DNA from: Amoebophrya sp. AT5.2
Taxonomy: Eukaryota; Sar; Dinophyceae; Syndiniales; Amoebophryaceae
Assembly: GCA_005223375.1 (NCBI GenBank)
Contig: RXOD01005465.1
Location: 1-13,926 of the forward strand
DNA length: 13,926 nt
Direction of reading: 5' to 3'
Below, piece by piece: positions 1 through 7,979 of the stretch (positions are counted from its first letter, which is position 1; each line of letters starts with the position of its first letter). The notes beneath the pieces were generated by a model, which ran no database searches, was not told the DNA's origin, and saw nothing but the letters and a program-made list of their open reading frames with translations. Position numbers and translations under genes: made by a program.

Positions 1-113
1 CTTGCTGTATTGTCAGGGGCATCACGGGTCTCACCCGCGTGTTTTCTACCAGCTCCGTTTTCACCAACTCCTTCCAATATATAATTATATATTGTTATTT
101 TTTTCGTTAAATA

Positions 114-362
114 CATTGACTGTGACTCGAAGTCCAAGTGGAAATGGAAGACGAAATCGATCGTATTCCTAGCGACTTCAGTACCCTTTGAGTATGCTTG
201 TACAACATCCTGTGGCCGACTCGTTCGTCCACTTCGCTCCGCATCTAGTCGTTTTCATCATTCATCCCCTTCCGCGGACGGCGTTGTCTAACCACGAGCG
301 GCACCTCCAGCCTCAGATTTGAAGTACGCAGCGACACCCCGGCCGATGAAGATAAGAACAAG
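114..362. repeat. Diverged copy of the Stealth gene 3' end and 3' flank
   Basis: This stretch aligns by eye with 8303-8530, the last codons and 3' flank of the Stealth gene. Shared islands include 'tgactcgaag', 'gtacaacatcctgt', 'ccttccgcggacggcg' and 'gatttgaagtacgcagc', separated by substitutions and small indels. The homology crosses the stop codon of both reading frames into the non-coding flank, so the source was DNA-level duplication of a gene end and not convergence of membrane segments. Bases 1-113 hold only an AT-rich run near 78-95 and nothing else I can support. Confidence 0.8.
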
Positions 363-436
363 CACGACCACGATCATTCCGAGGATCACTTCGATCCAGA
401 ACACCTTTTTGGCCACTTCTTGTTCCTCTGTGCCAC
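288..436 (-). CDS. C-terminal membrane-anchor exon, candidate last exon of the GT31 gene
   Basis: The minus-strand frame is open from 455 to a TAG at 290-288 and has no ATG, so it is an exon or a relic and not a complete gene. It encodes a short acidic stretch (GTEEQEVAKK), a hydrophobic membrane segment of about 20 residues (VILGMIVVVLVLIFI), then GRGVAAYFKSEAGGAARG. The AAYFKS tail and its downstream DNA are homologous to the C-terminus of the Stealth protein at 8388-8560. The membrane segment differs in sequence between the copies but stays hydrophobic, which suggests selection. A CTACAG acceptor at 442-437 would join in phase to a CAAG|GTAATT donor at 1817-1808 in the GT31 gene, giving that enzyme a C-terminal anchor. 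The alternative is a pseudogene fragment of a duplicated Stealth gene. The joining is inference. Confidence 0.45.
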
Positions 437-1796
437 CTGTAGTCCGTGTCGTTGGTCACGGTGAATTTCATTTCGATAGAGTTAGGGAAAAATGCTAAGG
501 CTACGTGAAACTACTGCAGCAGCCACGCACGGGTTTGATTCGTGTCGCTTGAGCACCGGCCTAAACCGTCAGCCGGAGCGTCGGACCACGTTAAGTTTGC
601 GCGAGGACATGCCGCAGCAGGATAAATCATCGCGTAAGGGCTAGGGGCCTCAATGAGTCTGTCATGTGTTGAAATGAATTCTAAATATGATGATGATGAT
701 TTACCCAACAAGGGGTGTAAAAATTTTAATTTAAGTACTTAGATTGGCTTCGGTCGTCGTGACCCCTGGCTTCACTCGTCGTGCCCCTCCAACAAAGCCG
801 GCGCCACGAACCGCAGCCGGGCCGGCCGGACCTGATTTCATTCAAAATGCTATCAAATAAGAATGTACTGTACTACTAGAGAAAGAAGAAAAGAACCGGG
901 AAACTGCGAGGGCCTTAGGATAGTTACTGCGAACGCGAAAACATGCGCAATCAATGGACAAAATCGGTCATCAACATTCTCGTTCTCGAGCGCCTTCACC
1001 ATTAACTGCGGAACTGGGCGATCCACCTGAGCGTGAACCCGCGCTTGAAGTACTCGACCGCGAACTCCTGGTTTCGTGGTTTGTTGCCTTCTGGACGTGG
1101 ACACGACCTCCTGGAAGGTGGCCATGAGCCGGTCCAAGCTGGGGCTGTACGTGCTGGGTCGGTTCCAATGGCCTCCGACCGATGGCATGGCCTACGACGC
1201 AACAGGTCATGGCCTCCGACCGATTTCGCGGTCGAGTACTTTAAGCGCGGGTTCACGCCCAGGTGGATCGCCCAGTCCCAGACTCATCAACAGTCTCAAA
1301 CCGTGCGGCCTGCTGAGCAGTGAGCCGCAGGGGCAGAACGTTGACTCCAGCAGCCGGACACAGGGGGGGTCACGAAAAAAAAAGGCGAAGGAAGCTGCGC
1401 AGGAGGATGCTGGGAAAGCTCGAAGCTAGGTCGTAATAAATTAGTCAAAGATCAAGCGGCGGCATTGGACAACTCGAAGTCCCGCGCTCTAAGGCCCCCC
1501 AGACACAGAGCTGGGCATAGGGCTAGTACGACCTCAGCGCAACGGGGAAGAAAGAGTAAGAGGCCAAGGCCTCCTCCCGTAACTACGACTCTGCGACCGC
1601 GCTGTAGCTCACCCTCCCTACCCATACTTCCCGCGCCCCCCGCCGCTTTTGATACAGGCGCCAGCGTTTCCGCGGCGCCACGCGTGACGCGAAACTTTCG
1701 ATCATTCAACATCGTCAACTTGTCGAAACATATTTTTGCGCAGACAGGCTAAGACTGCATCAATAGGTCAAACACTAATTCCATTTCGAATCAAAA
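437..1796. other. Stretch without a supported gene, possible long intron
   Basis: No reading frame here resembles a known family. If the GT31 gene is spliced to the anchor exon at 288-436, this stretch plus 1797-1813 would be one intron of about 1.38 kb. Contents seen: a TGA/TAT-rich run at 686-700, a GC-rich patch at about 740-830 with repeated 'cgtcgtg' words, the foldback element at 1013-1276, an A-run at 1375-1383, and a proline/arginine-biased GC-rich patch at 1490-1680 open in both directions by composition only. Confidence 0.5.
1013..1276. repeat. Foldback element with 52-bp inverted arms
   Basis: Arms at 1013-1064 and 1225-1276 are inverted copies matching at 50 of 52 positions, with 160 bp between them. 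Read outward, each arm can encode the same peptide (FAVEYFKRGFT-x-RWIAQ), the left arm on the minus strand and the right arm on the plus strand. The spacer carries a 16-bp direct repeat (atggcctccgaccgat) at about 1169 and 1209. No transposase frame is visible, so a MITE-like foldback or an inverted duplication of a short coding piece are both possible. Confidence 0.85.
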
Positions 1797-3170
1797 TCAG
1801 GACAGACAATTACCTTGCCTACTCGTCGATTTCGAAGGCGAAGCAAGGAAGTCGGGGGTACTCATTGTCATTACGTCGTACGCGAACGGATGGTCGTGAG
1901 CCAACGGTGGGTCTTCGGAGGCGGCCCTACCTGTAGCTACGTTTCGGAAATAGAGGTGCTTGAATAAGAAGTGGCCGGTGAAAGGGTTCCAGGCTTTGCA
2001 CCACTTAAGGTTGCAGTCGTCGTCGCGCTCCCAAACCACCGGATGAATCGCGCCGATTGGTGTTGCGCCAGCCCTCACTGCGTTCTGCATCATGCAGCCA
2101 ACCAACACATCCTCGCTCTTTGTCATACGAATATCCGGAGATGTTGAGTCCAGGTGAGTGACTATCCACCGGGCCAAATCGACCGACAAAACGTATAGAC
2201 CTCCCTGCATGTAGGGGCCGCTACTAGGCTCGCATTGTTCGATATTGAGAGCTGGCGTTTTCTTTTCCTTCGGCGCCACGAGACCCTCCAGTTGTTTCTT
2301 CGAGCCAAGCATTGTTCCGTAATACAACGGCGTTCCCGCGTCCGCAATGTCACGAAGTAGCGCGCACGGGGACACGAACGTGTCGCAATCCATTTTTCCG
2401 ATGAAGGTCGGATGCGCCGCCGCTGCCATAGTCGTGCTCATCCCTCCGAAGTTGAAGGCGTTGCTGCTGTGCGCCTTCGCCACCAGCTTGAACCAGTTTA
2501 CGACCCCCCTTCTGTCTGCCTTCATGAGTGGCAGTTGCTCGGGAGTTTGTTTCTGTTCAAGGTCGCCGTCGAAATCGGATAGAAAAACCATATCGCCAAA
2601 CTCCGCTTGCTCCGCCAGCTGGGCTGGAGTCGGCTTCCCCCCAGACACGAAAAACCGTGGCGTCACGTATCCAGCCTTTACGCCAGCTGTGTTCACGCAC
2701 TGCTCCTCGGCGAACCACGTTGCGCGGTGGGCGTCGCGTACCTTCCGCCACGCGACGGCACTGTGGATGCCAATCAGAAGGGATGCGCTACTGCGTGGAG
2801 TGGCCGTGTCCGTCTCCGTGCCGGAGCTCCCTTTATCGCGGTATGCTACCTCGTCACGATCCTCCGCCGGCTGCTTTCCGTTTCGACGCTCTACCTCTAC
2901 ACGTCCGCTCGCTCCTGTCGCTCGTGCCTGGCTCTGTAACGTTCTGAAGCGTAGCTGGAGCCAGGCTGCGTACGCCGTGTCGTATTCTGGGGATTCCGGC
3001 AGCAGCCCGTGAAGATGATCGGAGGCGCTGGCCGCAATGTCGACGCCGATCTGCTGCCGTTCCTCTTGTTCCGCTATCCCGGTATTCATTGCGAGGCTGC
3101 TCCCGAACCTCAGATGGTCCGAAATGCCGGCACCGAGTATTGACATACAGGCAGAATTTCGGGGTCTCAT
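1797..3170 (-). CDS. GT31-type beta-1,3-galactosyltransferase-like protein
   Basis: This is a 457-residue frame when started at the ATG at 3170; an in-frame TAA lies shortly upstream. Family GT31 enzymes transfer galactose or N-acetylhexosamine from a UDP-sugar to acceptor glycans in the Golgi. Signature pieces appear in family order: LLIGIHSAVAWRKVRDAHRATW (131-152) matches the 'R...R.TW' motif; DMVFLSDFDGD (193-203); VNWFKLVAKAH (224-234); the metal/sugar-nucleotide DxD in KMDCDTFV (259-266, D261 and D263); PYMQGGLYVLS (319-329); and SEDVLVGC (352-359) with the probable catalytic acidic pair. Residues 1-130 are poorly conserved and have no signal peptide or membrane segment, which is unusual for GT31. 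The C-terminus ends in TSRQGNCLS, where the bases include a good splice donor (CAAG|GTAATT), so the true C-terminus may be the anchor exon at 288-436. The exact sugar specificity cannot be read from the sequence. Confidence 0.85.
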   Translation of the reverse strand: MRPRNSACMSILGAGISDHLRFGSSLAMNTGIAEQEERQQIGVDIAASASDHLHGLLPESPEYDTAYAAWLQLRFRTLQSQARATGASGRVEVERRNGKQPAEDRDEVAYRDKGSSGTETDTATPRSSASLLIGIHSAVAWRKVRDAHRATWFAEEQCVNTAGVKAGYVTPRFFVSGGKPTPAQLAEQAEFGDMVFLSDFDGDLEQKQTPEQLPLMKADRRGVVNWFKLVAKAHSSNAFNFGGMSTTMAAAAHPTFIGKMDCDTFVSPCALLRDIADAGTPLYYGTMLGSKKQLEGLVAPKEKKTPALNIEQCEPSSGPYMQGGLYVLSVDLARWIVTHLDSTSPDIRMTKSEDVLVGCMMQNAVRAGATPIGAIHPVVWERDDDCNLKWCKAWNPFTGHFLFKHLYFRNVATGRAASEDPPLAHDHPFAYDVMTMSTPDFLASPSKSTSRQGNCLS

Positions 3171-3209
3171 CTTCTCCACGCCTTTTTCTCTGCTGGTGTA
3201 GTCGCACAG

Positions 3210-3662
3210 TTAGTTTCTACGGGTGCAGTGAGTTGGACTTCCGGACAAAAAAATCGCGAACTTGGAAGGAAAAACAACGATGCAAAGCCTCGACCACGTG
3301 GAGACAAACGTCAGGGTTACCGGCAGTGCCGTCAGCGCGGTTGAAGTGACTGTTTTATGTTTGCAATTCATTGCCGTGAAAGAACGTGATCTAAATTCAA
3401 GCGCCATTACGATTACACGCTTGCACGACCCAGAGCACGTGGACATAAGCGTAGCTGCGAAGACCCTGTCGCGCAGACCCGTGACGACCAACCACTTCTT
3501 CACGCGCGTCCGGTGCGCCCCCCGCGCGCAGCCCCAAAGCCGTGTCAGTGGCGCGCAGTTTGGAGCACTTGCTGGGTACGCCCCTGCCGTATGCAGCTCT
3601 AACTCAGCGCAAAACCCTCCTACCTTAGCGTTAGCCTCCCCCTGACCCTGCGCCGCCTGCAT
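3210..3662 (-). other. Upstream open reading frame in spacer A, coding status doubtful
   Basis: A 150-codon ATG frame starting MQAAQGQGEANAKVGG ends 39 bases before the GT31 start. It corresponds to the 197-codon frame at 6617-7210 in spacer B; the first 41 codons are identical in sequence and the length differences in the alignable part are multiples of three. Against coding, I count more amino-acid-changing than silent differences in the rest of the alignable part. No domain is recognised. It may be a leader frame or a by-product of GC-rich repeat DNA. Confidence 0.3.
3367..3409. repeat. Internal direct repeat, left member (spacer A)
   Basis: The word beginning ttcattgccgtgaaaga and ending ttcaagcgccatt recurs at 3818-3859 with about four mismatches over 42 bases. 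The two members bracket 408 bases. Spacer B has the same pair at about 6907-6957 and 7360-7408, bracketing 402 bases, so the internal repeat predates duplication of the spacer. Confidence 0.85.
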
Positions 3663-3827
3663 TAAGTAATTTATGTGGCGCGCCTATCAATCTTTCGGCG
3701 CGTTTGGTCGCGCCACGTAGTATGCAAGCGGCGAGCCTCTCGCGGCACCGCTTGCGGGCCCATTCGATTACTGTGACTGTCCCCGTTTTCGATTTCACAT
3801 CACAGTACCACGCCTAGTTCATTGCCG
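3539..3827. other. Near-invariant core of spacer A
   Basis: These 289 bases match 7087-7369 with only two substitutions and one 6-base indel (an extra gtgact near 3775), far fewer differences than the flanking parts of the same repeat. The core contains the start of the upstream frame, an AscI-like palindrome GGCGCGCC at 3677-3684, and a hairpin at 3724-3755. Candidate roles are a promoter or leader element or a small RNA; recent gene conversion would also explain the identity. Confidence 0.75.
3724..3755. other. Nested hairpin in the core element
   Basis: GCAAGCGG (3724-3731) pairs with CCGCTTGC (3748-3755), and CGAG pairs with CTCG inside with a three-base loop and a five-base bulge. In spacer B (7272-7303) one of the two core substitutions turns an A opposite C into a G, extending the outer stem to nine pairs. 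The structure may act in RNA or DNA; function unknown. Confidence 0.6.
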
Positions 3828-3859
3828 CCAAAGACCGTGATCTGAATTCAAGCGCCATT
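3818..3859. repeat. Internal direct repeat, right member (spacer A)
   Basis: Second member of the pair described at 3367-3409 (ttcattgccgccaaagaccg...). It lies immediately beyond the near-invariant core, so the core is bounded on this side by the repeat. Confidence 0.85.
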
Positions 3860-4250
3860 TTTTCAACGCGAACGAGGGTTACGAAAAGTCCAGTATACGG
3901 TGCGAAGAATTCCTATTTCATGGTACAAAGACGGACGAAATGCGCACGAACGATCGGCGACATACGAATACGACGGAACGAAAGTAAACCAACGAGATGG
4001 AGGAAACACCAACATAGAGGCACAACAACGATGTTCATTGATTACACCACTTGCGTTTCCCGCGTAAGAGGTTGCTGTCGAGGATCAGAATTTCTCAGAA
4101 ATTCTGGTCGTGTTCAGATCGGATTGCTCTCGAAGTTGCGTTTTGTTTCTGCTTCTTCTTCAGCTTCACGCGACATCAGCAGCCGCAGCATCGATCCTCT
4201 TCGTATATAACAAATCAGCAAGTCGGTGACGGTGGGCTCAACAAAATGAC

Positions 4251-4430
4251 TTAGGGGCTACCTTGCTTTCTCTTTCTACATTTTTAGCATCTGTAACAAC
4301 GAACCGAATCAAATCAAGAACATCATCTTCAACAAAATGTATCTATGTATGAGAAACCCTCGGAGTAGAGTAGAGTAGAGCTTCGGTCAGGGGCTACCAT
4401 CCATGCGTGTACCTATTCTTAGGGGCTACC
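4251..4430. repeat. Three copies of TTAGGGGCTACC at the end of spacer A
   Basis: The 12-base word lies at 4251-4262, 4387-4398 (TC in place of TT) and 4419-4430. The minus-strand form is GGTAGCCCCTAA. Spacer B keeps the same three copies with similar spacing at 7796, 7933 and 7968. Between copies lie short 'gagta' runs (4366-4380) of variable number, which look like slippage. The conserved word among drifting sequence suggests a protein or RNA recognition site downstream of GT32, but no function is known to me. Confidence 0.7.
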
Positions 4431-4445
4431 TTTTTCTGCAGAGCT

Positions 4446-4763
4446 CGTGAATTTGCAGGCGACACCGTAGGTTCATAGATATTCTTTTCTCGCCGATTTG
4501 CTTTTCTCTCCGGATCATTGCACTTCTGCGCTTTTCCGATGCTGTGGATCGGGAAGCGGATAGCTTGGTGCTGTAACTGCTCGAGCTCATCCACGACCAC
4601 GATTTTCTATTTCATTTCTTTTTATAAGAAACTAGGAAATAAGTACTAGAAGTAGAAGTGTATTGTTTGAATCTATAAAACTTCTTGTTTTTCTTTTTGG
4701 TCGTCGATAGCGATGGATGTATCCAAACATGAAGGCTGCGCGGAGTCGGATGCTCAACGGACG
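4446..4763. other. GT32 3' flank, no gene seen
   Basis: This lies between spacer A and the GT32 stop codon. It is AT-rich at 4600-4700 with pyrimidine runs, consistent with a 3' untranslated region and transcript end on the minus strand. No repeat copy or RNA gene is recognisable. Confidence 0.5.
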
Positions 4764-6614
4764 TCATAGGGCTCCCTCAGCTGCAGATCCCGCTACCTTC
4801 GAGTTGTTCCTGCACGCGACATTGCAGGGATCAGCCCCGTGCTCGCCCCCGTCGAGGTCGCTGCAGTAGATTTTGTGTTTCCCAAATAAGCTTCCGTAGT
4901 GAGCACTGCACTTCTCTGGCCCACCCAGAGACTCCGCCCCCTTCCCCGACTGCATCGCCGTATGCATCTCCGACGTCCACCCCACAAGCAGCGCGCCCCG
5001 GGTAGCGTTCAGCACTCGTGCAGAGAACCTCCCTTCCCTCTCCAATTCTTCGGCGAGAACCTCCACCAGCGGTTTGGCCTGCCTTTCGCCTTCCCTGCTG
5101 CCTGCCCCAGCTTTTACTTCTTCTTCACTGCGACCCTCGTCTTGGCCCTGTTTGTCTATTTTCGGCTTCACGAAACTTCCTCCAGTGGACAAGTCCCGCA
5201 GCAAACGCGCATGAGAGCAGAGATCTTGTTCAGAGGGGGCGGCTTGCACGTAGCGTGACAACAGCGATCCCGGCAGCATCGCATAGTAACGGTTCTTGGG
5301 GCCGCACCGCGCGCTTCCGGAGGTGGCGGATTCGCAATTGAGCTCGGCGCGCAATCTCTCTCCCTGCCCGTCCGTGGGGAATACATCCTCCTGCAACGAC
5401 ACGAAGCCGCAGCGCGACGCGAAGGTACGGCGGTGGCACTCATGGACGGAGAGGGCTTTTGTGATTGCGTCCGGTCCGGTCATTAGGTAGCCACTATACC
5501 GTCTTTCCGCCACCAGTTCAATTTGTTCGCGCAGAACGTACAGCAAAGTCGGGTTGCGGGGGTAGCTCGCCATCAAGGCCGGCGAAATGCGCAATCTGCC
5601 GGGCCGATGAGGGTTCTTCCACCGGTCGTAGCAAACCGCGAGCTCTCCCGGCGCAAACAAGTATACGGCGCGACCACGTCTTGTTGGGGAACCTGTTTCC
5701 TCCGTCTGACTTTTCAGATTTGGCCGCAAAAAGTTTGCGAACACCCCTCCCGCCTCCGCGACCGCTTCTCGTGATAGTCCGGTTGAAGGGATGCCGGCCT
5801 TGGCGTCCATATATACACCGCCGCAGTAGTACAGAATGGCTGCCCGCCACAAATCGGAGCGATAAGCCCGCGGGTTCAGGTTCCTGTAGGCCGCGCGCAG
5901 CGACGTGTTCGCCGCAGGATCGTCTGCTTCGAAGAACTTAACGCCGCCCTCGGCTTCAAGGAAGTCGCTGATGAGGTCAATGGATTTGTCCGCCGCCGCG
6001 TGGTCGAAACACGTCACTCGTGGCGAGTTTGGAAAGAGAGCAGCTTTGTAACCCTTGACGTACTCGATGGGACAGCGTGGCGCGACCAGAAACACGTTCT
6101 CCTCCGGTACAATGCGCTCAGAAATGTCTTGCTGCAGCGTCGTTTTTTCGTTCGGACACAGATCCGCCACGGATTGCAGTTCGCTTGCCGTGGGGGTGTG
6201 GACGTCCTCCGCGCCTCTCTTCAACGAGTTTGGTTTCTTCTGTCGCGCAACCTCTTCACCGTCGAAGGCACTTGTCGTGGTCGCTTTTTTCGCATCCCAT
6301 GGGACCGATGTCGCGCTCGCTGCTTTCGTGGTCGCAGGCGGTCTAGTCTTTGTCGCAGTCGCTTCGTTCTTTCGTAGCCTAGTAGTATATGCACCTAGCA
6401 GAGCGACCGCTACACTCAATCCCAACACCAGAAAGACAGCAAGCACCATGCGACCTGTGGCGCTGGCGTTCTGGCCGGTAACAGGATCCGGCAACTTCAC
6501 CGTTTTGGGGCCCGAAATCAGCAAGGCTGCCTCGTCCTCGAGCACGTCCTCCTCGTCTTTGTGGTCACCGACCCTCCGAGTCTTGCTGTCCTCCGGTCTT
6601 GGAGGTGTTGCCAT
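4764..6614 (-). CDS. GT32-family (DXD, Och1-like) type II membrane glycosyltransferase
   Basis: A 616-residue single-exon frame, started at the ATG at 6614 in a strong context (ACAATGG). GT32 enzymes such as Och1 mannosyltransferase and alpha-1,4-galactosyltransferase-like proteins move sugars from nucleotide-sugars onto glycans in the Golgi. The topology fits: an acidic cytosolic tail (1-54), one membrane segment at about 56-77 (MVLAVFLVLGLSVAVALLG), a low-complexity stem rich in T, A and K (78-160), then the catalytic part. The family signature lies at 252-272: RSDLWRAAILYYCGGVYMD followed by AK, the second acidic residue of the usual DxD being replaced by K, a variant I believe occurs in some family members. 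Further family-like pieces are ISPALMASYPRNPTLLYVLREQI and YLMTGPDAITKAL. The C-terminal 150 residues are charged and cysteine-bearing without a recognised domain. Start and end are bordered by homologous spacers. Donor and acceptor sugars are not predictable. Confidence 0.86.
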   Translation of the reverse strand: MATPPRPEDSKTRRVGDHKDEEDVLEDEAALLISGPKTVKLPDPVTGQNASATGRMVLAVFLVLGLSVAVALLGAYTTRLRKNEATATKTRPPATTKAASATSVPWDAKKATTTSAFDGEEVARQKKPNSLKRGAEDVHTPTASELQSVADLCPNEKTTLQQDISERIVPEENVFLVAPRCPIEYVKGYKAALFPNSPRVTCFDHAAADKSIDLISDFLEAEGGVKFFEADDPAANTSLRAAYRNLNPRAYRSDLWRAAILYYCGGVYMDAKAGIPSTGLSREAVAEAGGVFANFLRPNLKSQTEETGSPTRRGRAVYLFAPGELAVCYDRWKNPHRPGRLRISPALMASYPRNPTLLYVLREQIELVAERRYSGYLMTGPDAITKALSVHECHRRTFASRCGFVSLQEDVFPTDGQGERLRAELNCESATSGSARCGPKNRYYAMLPGSLLSRYVQAAPSEQDLCSHARLLRDLSTGGSFVKPKIDKQGQDEGRSEEEVKAGAGSREGERQAKPLVEVLAEELEREGRFSARVLNATRGALLVGWTSEMHTAMQSGKGAESLGGPEKCSAHYGSLFGKHKIYCSDLDGGEHGADPCNVACRNNSKVAGSAAEGAL

Positions 6615-6616
6615 TG

Positions 6617-7210
6617 TCACTGTCTGTCGCAAACAAAATCAATGACAAGGGGCAAGGGACTAACAGTCGACACGTACTCACTGTGTCCGCCTTTGCTCCT
6701 TGGGCCTATGTGCTCCTGCTTAATGCAGTGGGTTGCGGAAGGCAAAATAAAACTTGCTGCTGCCGAACAAAAAAAGTTGAAAGGACCAGGAAGGACGAAT
6801 GCATAATACAGCCTAGAACATGCTGCCGAGGCAAACGCCAGGGTTGCTGGCAGTGCCTTCAACGCTCCTGAGGTGACTGTTTTATGTTTGTAAGTCCAAG
6901 ACCAAGTCATTGCCGTGAAAGTAGAAGCAGAACGTGATCTAAATATAAGCGCCATTACGATCACACGCTTGCACGACCCAGAGCACGCGGACGTAAGCGT
7001 AGCTGCGAAGACCCTGCCACGCAGACCGGTGACGACCCTCCACTTCTTCACGCGCGTCCGGTGCGCCCCCCGCGCGCGGCCCCAATGCCGTGTCAGTGGC
7101 GCGCAGTTTGGAGCACTTGCTGGGTACGCCCCTGCCGTATGCAGCTCTAACTCAGCGCAAAACCCTCCTACCTTAGCGTTAGCCTCCCCCTGACCCTGCG
7201 CCGCCTGCAT
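6617..7210 (-). other. Upstream open reading frame in spacer B, coding status doubtful
   Basis: A 197-codon ATG frame starting MQAAQGQGEANAKVGG whose TGA ends two bases before the GT32 start codon. The counterpart is 3210-3662 in spacer A. If translated, this spacing would invite termination-reinitiation control of GT32. A possible 3' splice site (pyrimidine-rich TTTTGTTTGCGACAG just before the start) could instead remove it from the mature mRNA by cis or trans splicing. The protein resembles nothing I recognise. Confidence 0.3.
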
Positions 7211-7369
7211 TAAGTAATTTATGTGGCGCGCCTATCAATCTTTCGGCGCGTTTGGTCACGCCACGTAGTATGCAAGCGGCGAGCCTCTCGCGGCGCCGCT
7301 TGCGGGCCCATTCGATTACTGTCCCCGTTTTCGATTTCACATCACAGTACCACGCCTAGTTCATTGCCG
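7087..7369. other. Near-invariant core of spacer B
   Basis: Counterpart of 3539-3827, with two substitutions and one 6-base indel. The hairpin GCAAGCGGC/GCCGCTTGC lies at 7272-7303 with a complete nine-pair outer stem. The core spans the first codons of the upstream frame and about 150 bases before them. Confidence 0.75.
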
Positions 7370-7795
7370 TGAAAGACCGTGATCTGAAACTGAATTCAAG
7401 CGCCATTATTTCAACGCGACCGAAGGGTACGAAAAGTCCAGCATACGGTGCGAAGAATTCCTATTTCATGGTACAAAGACGGACGAACTGCACAAGAACG
7501 ACCGGCGACATACGAATACGACGGACCGAAAGTACACGCACTAACGACCTGGAGGTAACACCAACGTGAACGTAGAGGCACTACAACTACGAAGTTCATT
7601 AAACCAATTGCGTACGCCGCGTAAAAGGTTGCTGTCGAGGATCAGAATTTCTGGTCGTGTTCGATCGGATTGCTCTCGAGATTGCGTTTTGTTTCTGCTT
7701 CTTCTTCAGCTTCACGCGGCATCGGCAGCCGCAGCATCGATTCTCTTCGTAATAACAAGTCAGCAAGTCGGTGACGGTGGGCTCAACAAAATGAG

Positions 7796-7979
7796 TTAGG
7801 GGCTACCTTGCTTTCTCTTTCTGTATTTTCGTTTTCAGCATATTTAACAACGAACCGAATCAATGCATGCCTTCAAGAACATCATCTTCAACAAAATGTA
7901 TGAGAAACCCTCGGACTAGAGTAGAGCTTCGATTAGGGGCTACCATGATCCATGCGCGTACCTATTCTTAGGGGCTACC
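7796..7979. repeat. Three copies of TTAGGGGCTACC at the end of spacer B
   Basis: Exact copies lie at 7796-7807, 7933-7944 and 7968-7979. All three positions correspond to copies in spacer A although the intervening DNA has changed length. They sit 400-600 bases past the Stealth stop codon on the minus strand. Confidence 0.72.

Larger units (their letters stand above)
3275..4445. repeat. Spacer repeat A, homologous to 6803-7994
   Basis: About 1.17 kb between the GT32 and GT31 genes aligns along its whole length with the spacer between Stealth and GT32. Similarity starts near 'cagggtta/cagggttg' and stops after 'ctgcagagct'. The central part (3539-3827) is almost unchanged between copies, while the outer parts carry many substitutions and small indels. 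On the minus strand the repeat begins about 320 bases past the GT32 stop and ends about 100 bases before the GT31 start, so it supplies both the 3' flank of one gene and the 5' flank of the next. Confidence 0.93.

Noticed and set aside
511..711. Minus-strand 66-codon frame upstream of the anchor exon
   Set aside because: No similarity to the Stealth body or to any family I know, and it cannot be joined to the anchor exon in phase with ordinary splice sites.
1452..1752. Opposed proline/arginine-rich frames
   Set aside because: Open in both directions because of GC-rich composition; no motif.
2347..3012. Long plus-strand open frame of 221 codons
   Set aside because: It lies antisense to the conserved GT31 motifs and has no family resemblance; explained as a shadow of the real gene.
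4238..4262. Possible relic of the dinoflagellate spliced-leader sequence (GGCTCAA, AAAATG and GGCTACC words close together, also at 7780-7807)
   Set aside because: The words resemble parts of the leader or its complement but in a broken order with extra bases. It is not a convincing match, and the position is at a gene 3' side.
4251..4262. Telomere-like TTAGGGG word
   Set aside because: It is not tandemly repeated; it is only the start of a longer dispersed word.
6055..6645. Plus-strand frame of 196 codons over the GT32 N-terminus
   Set aside because: Antisense to the membrane segment and stem of GT32; biased composition only.
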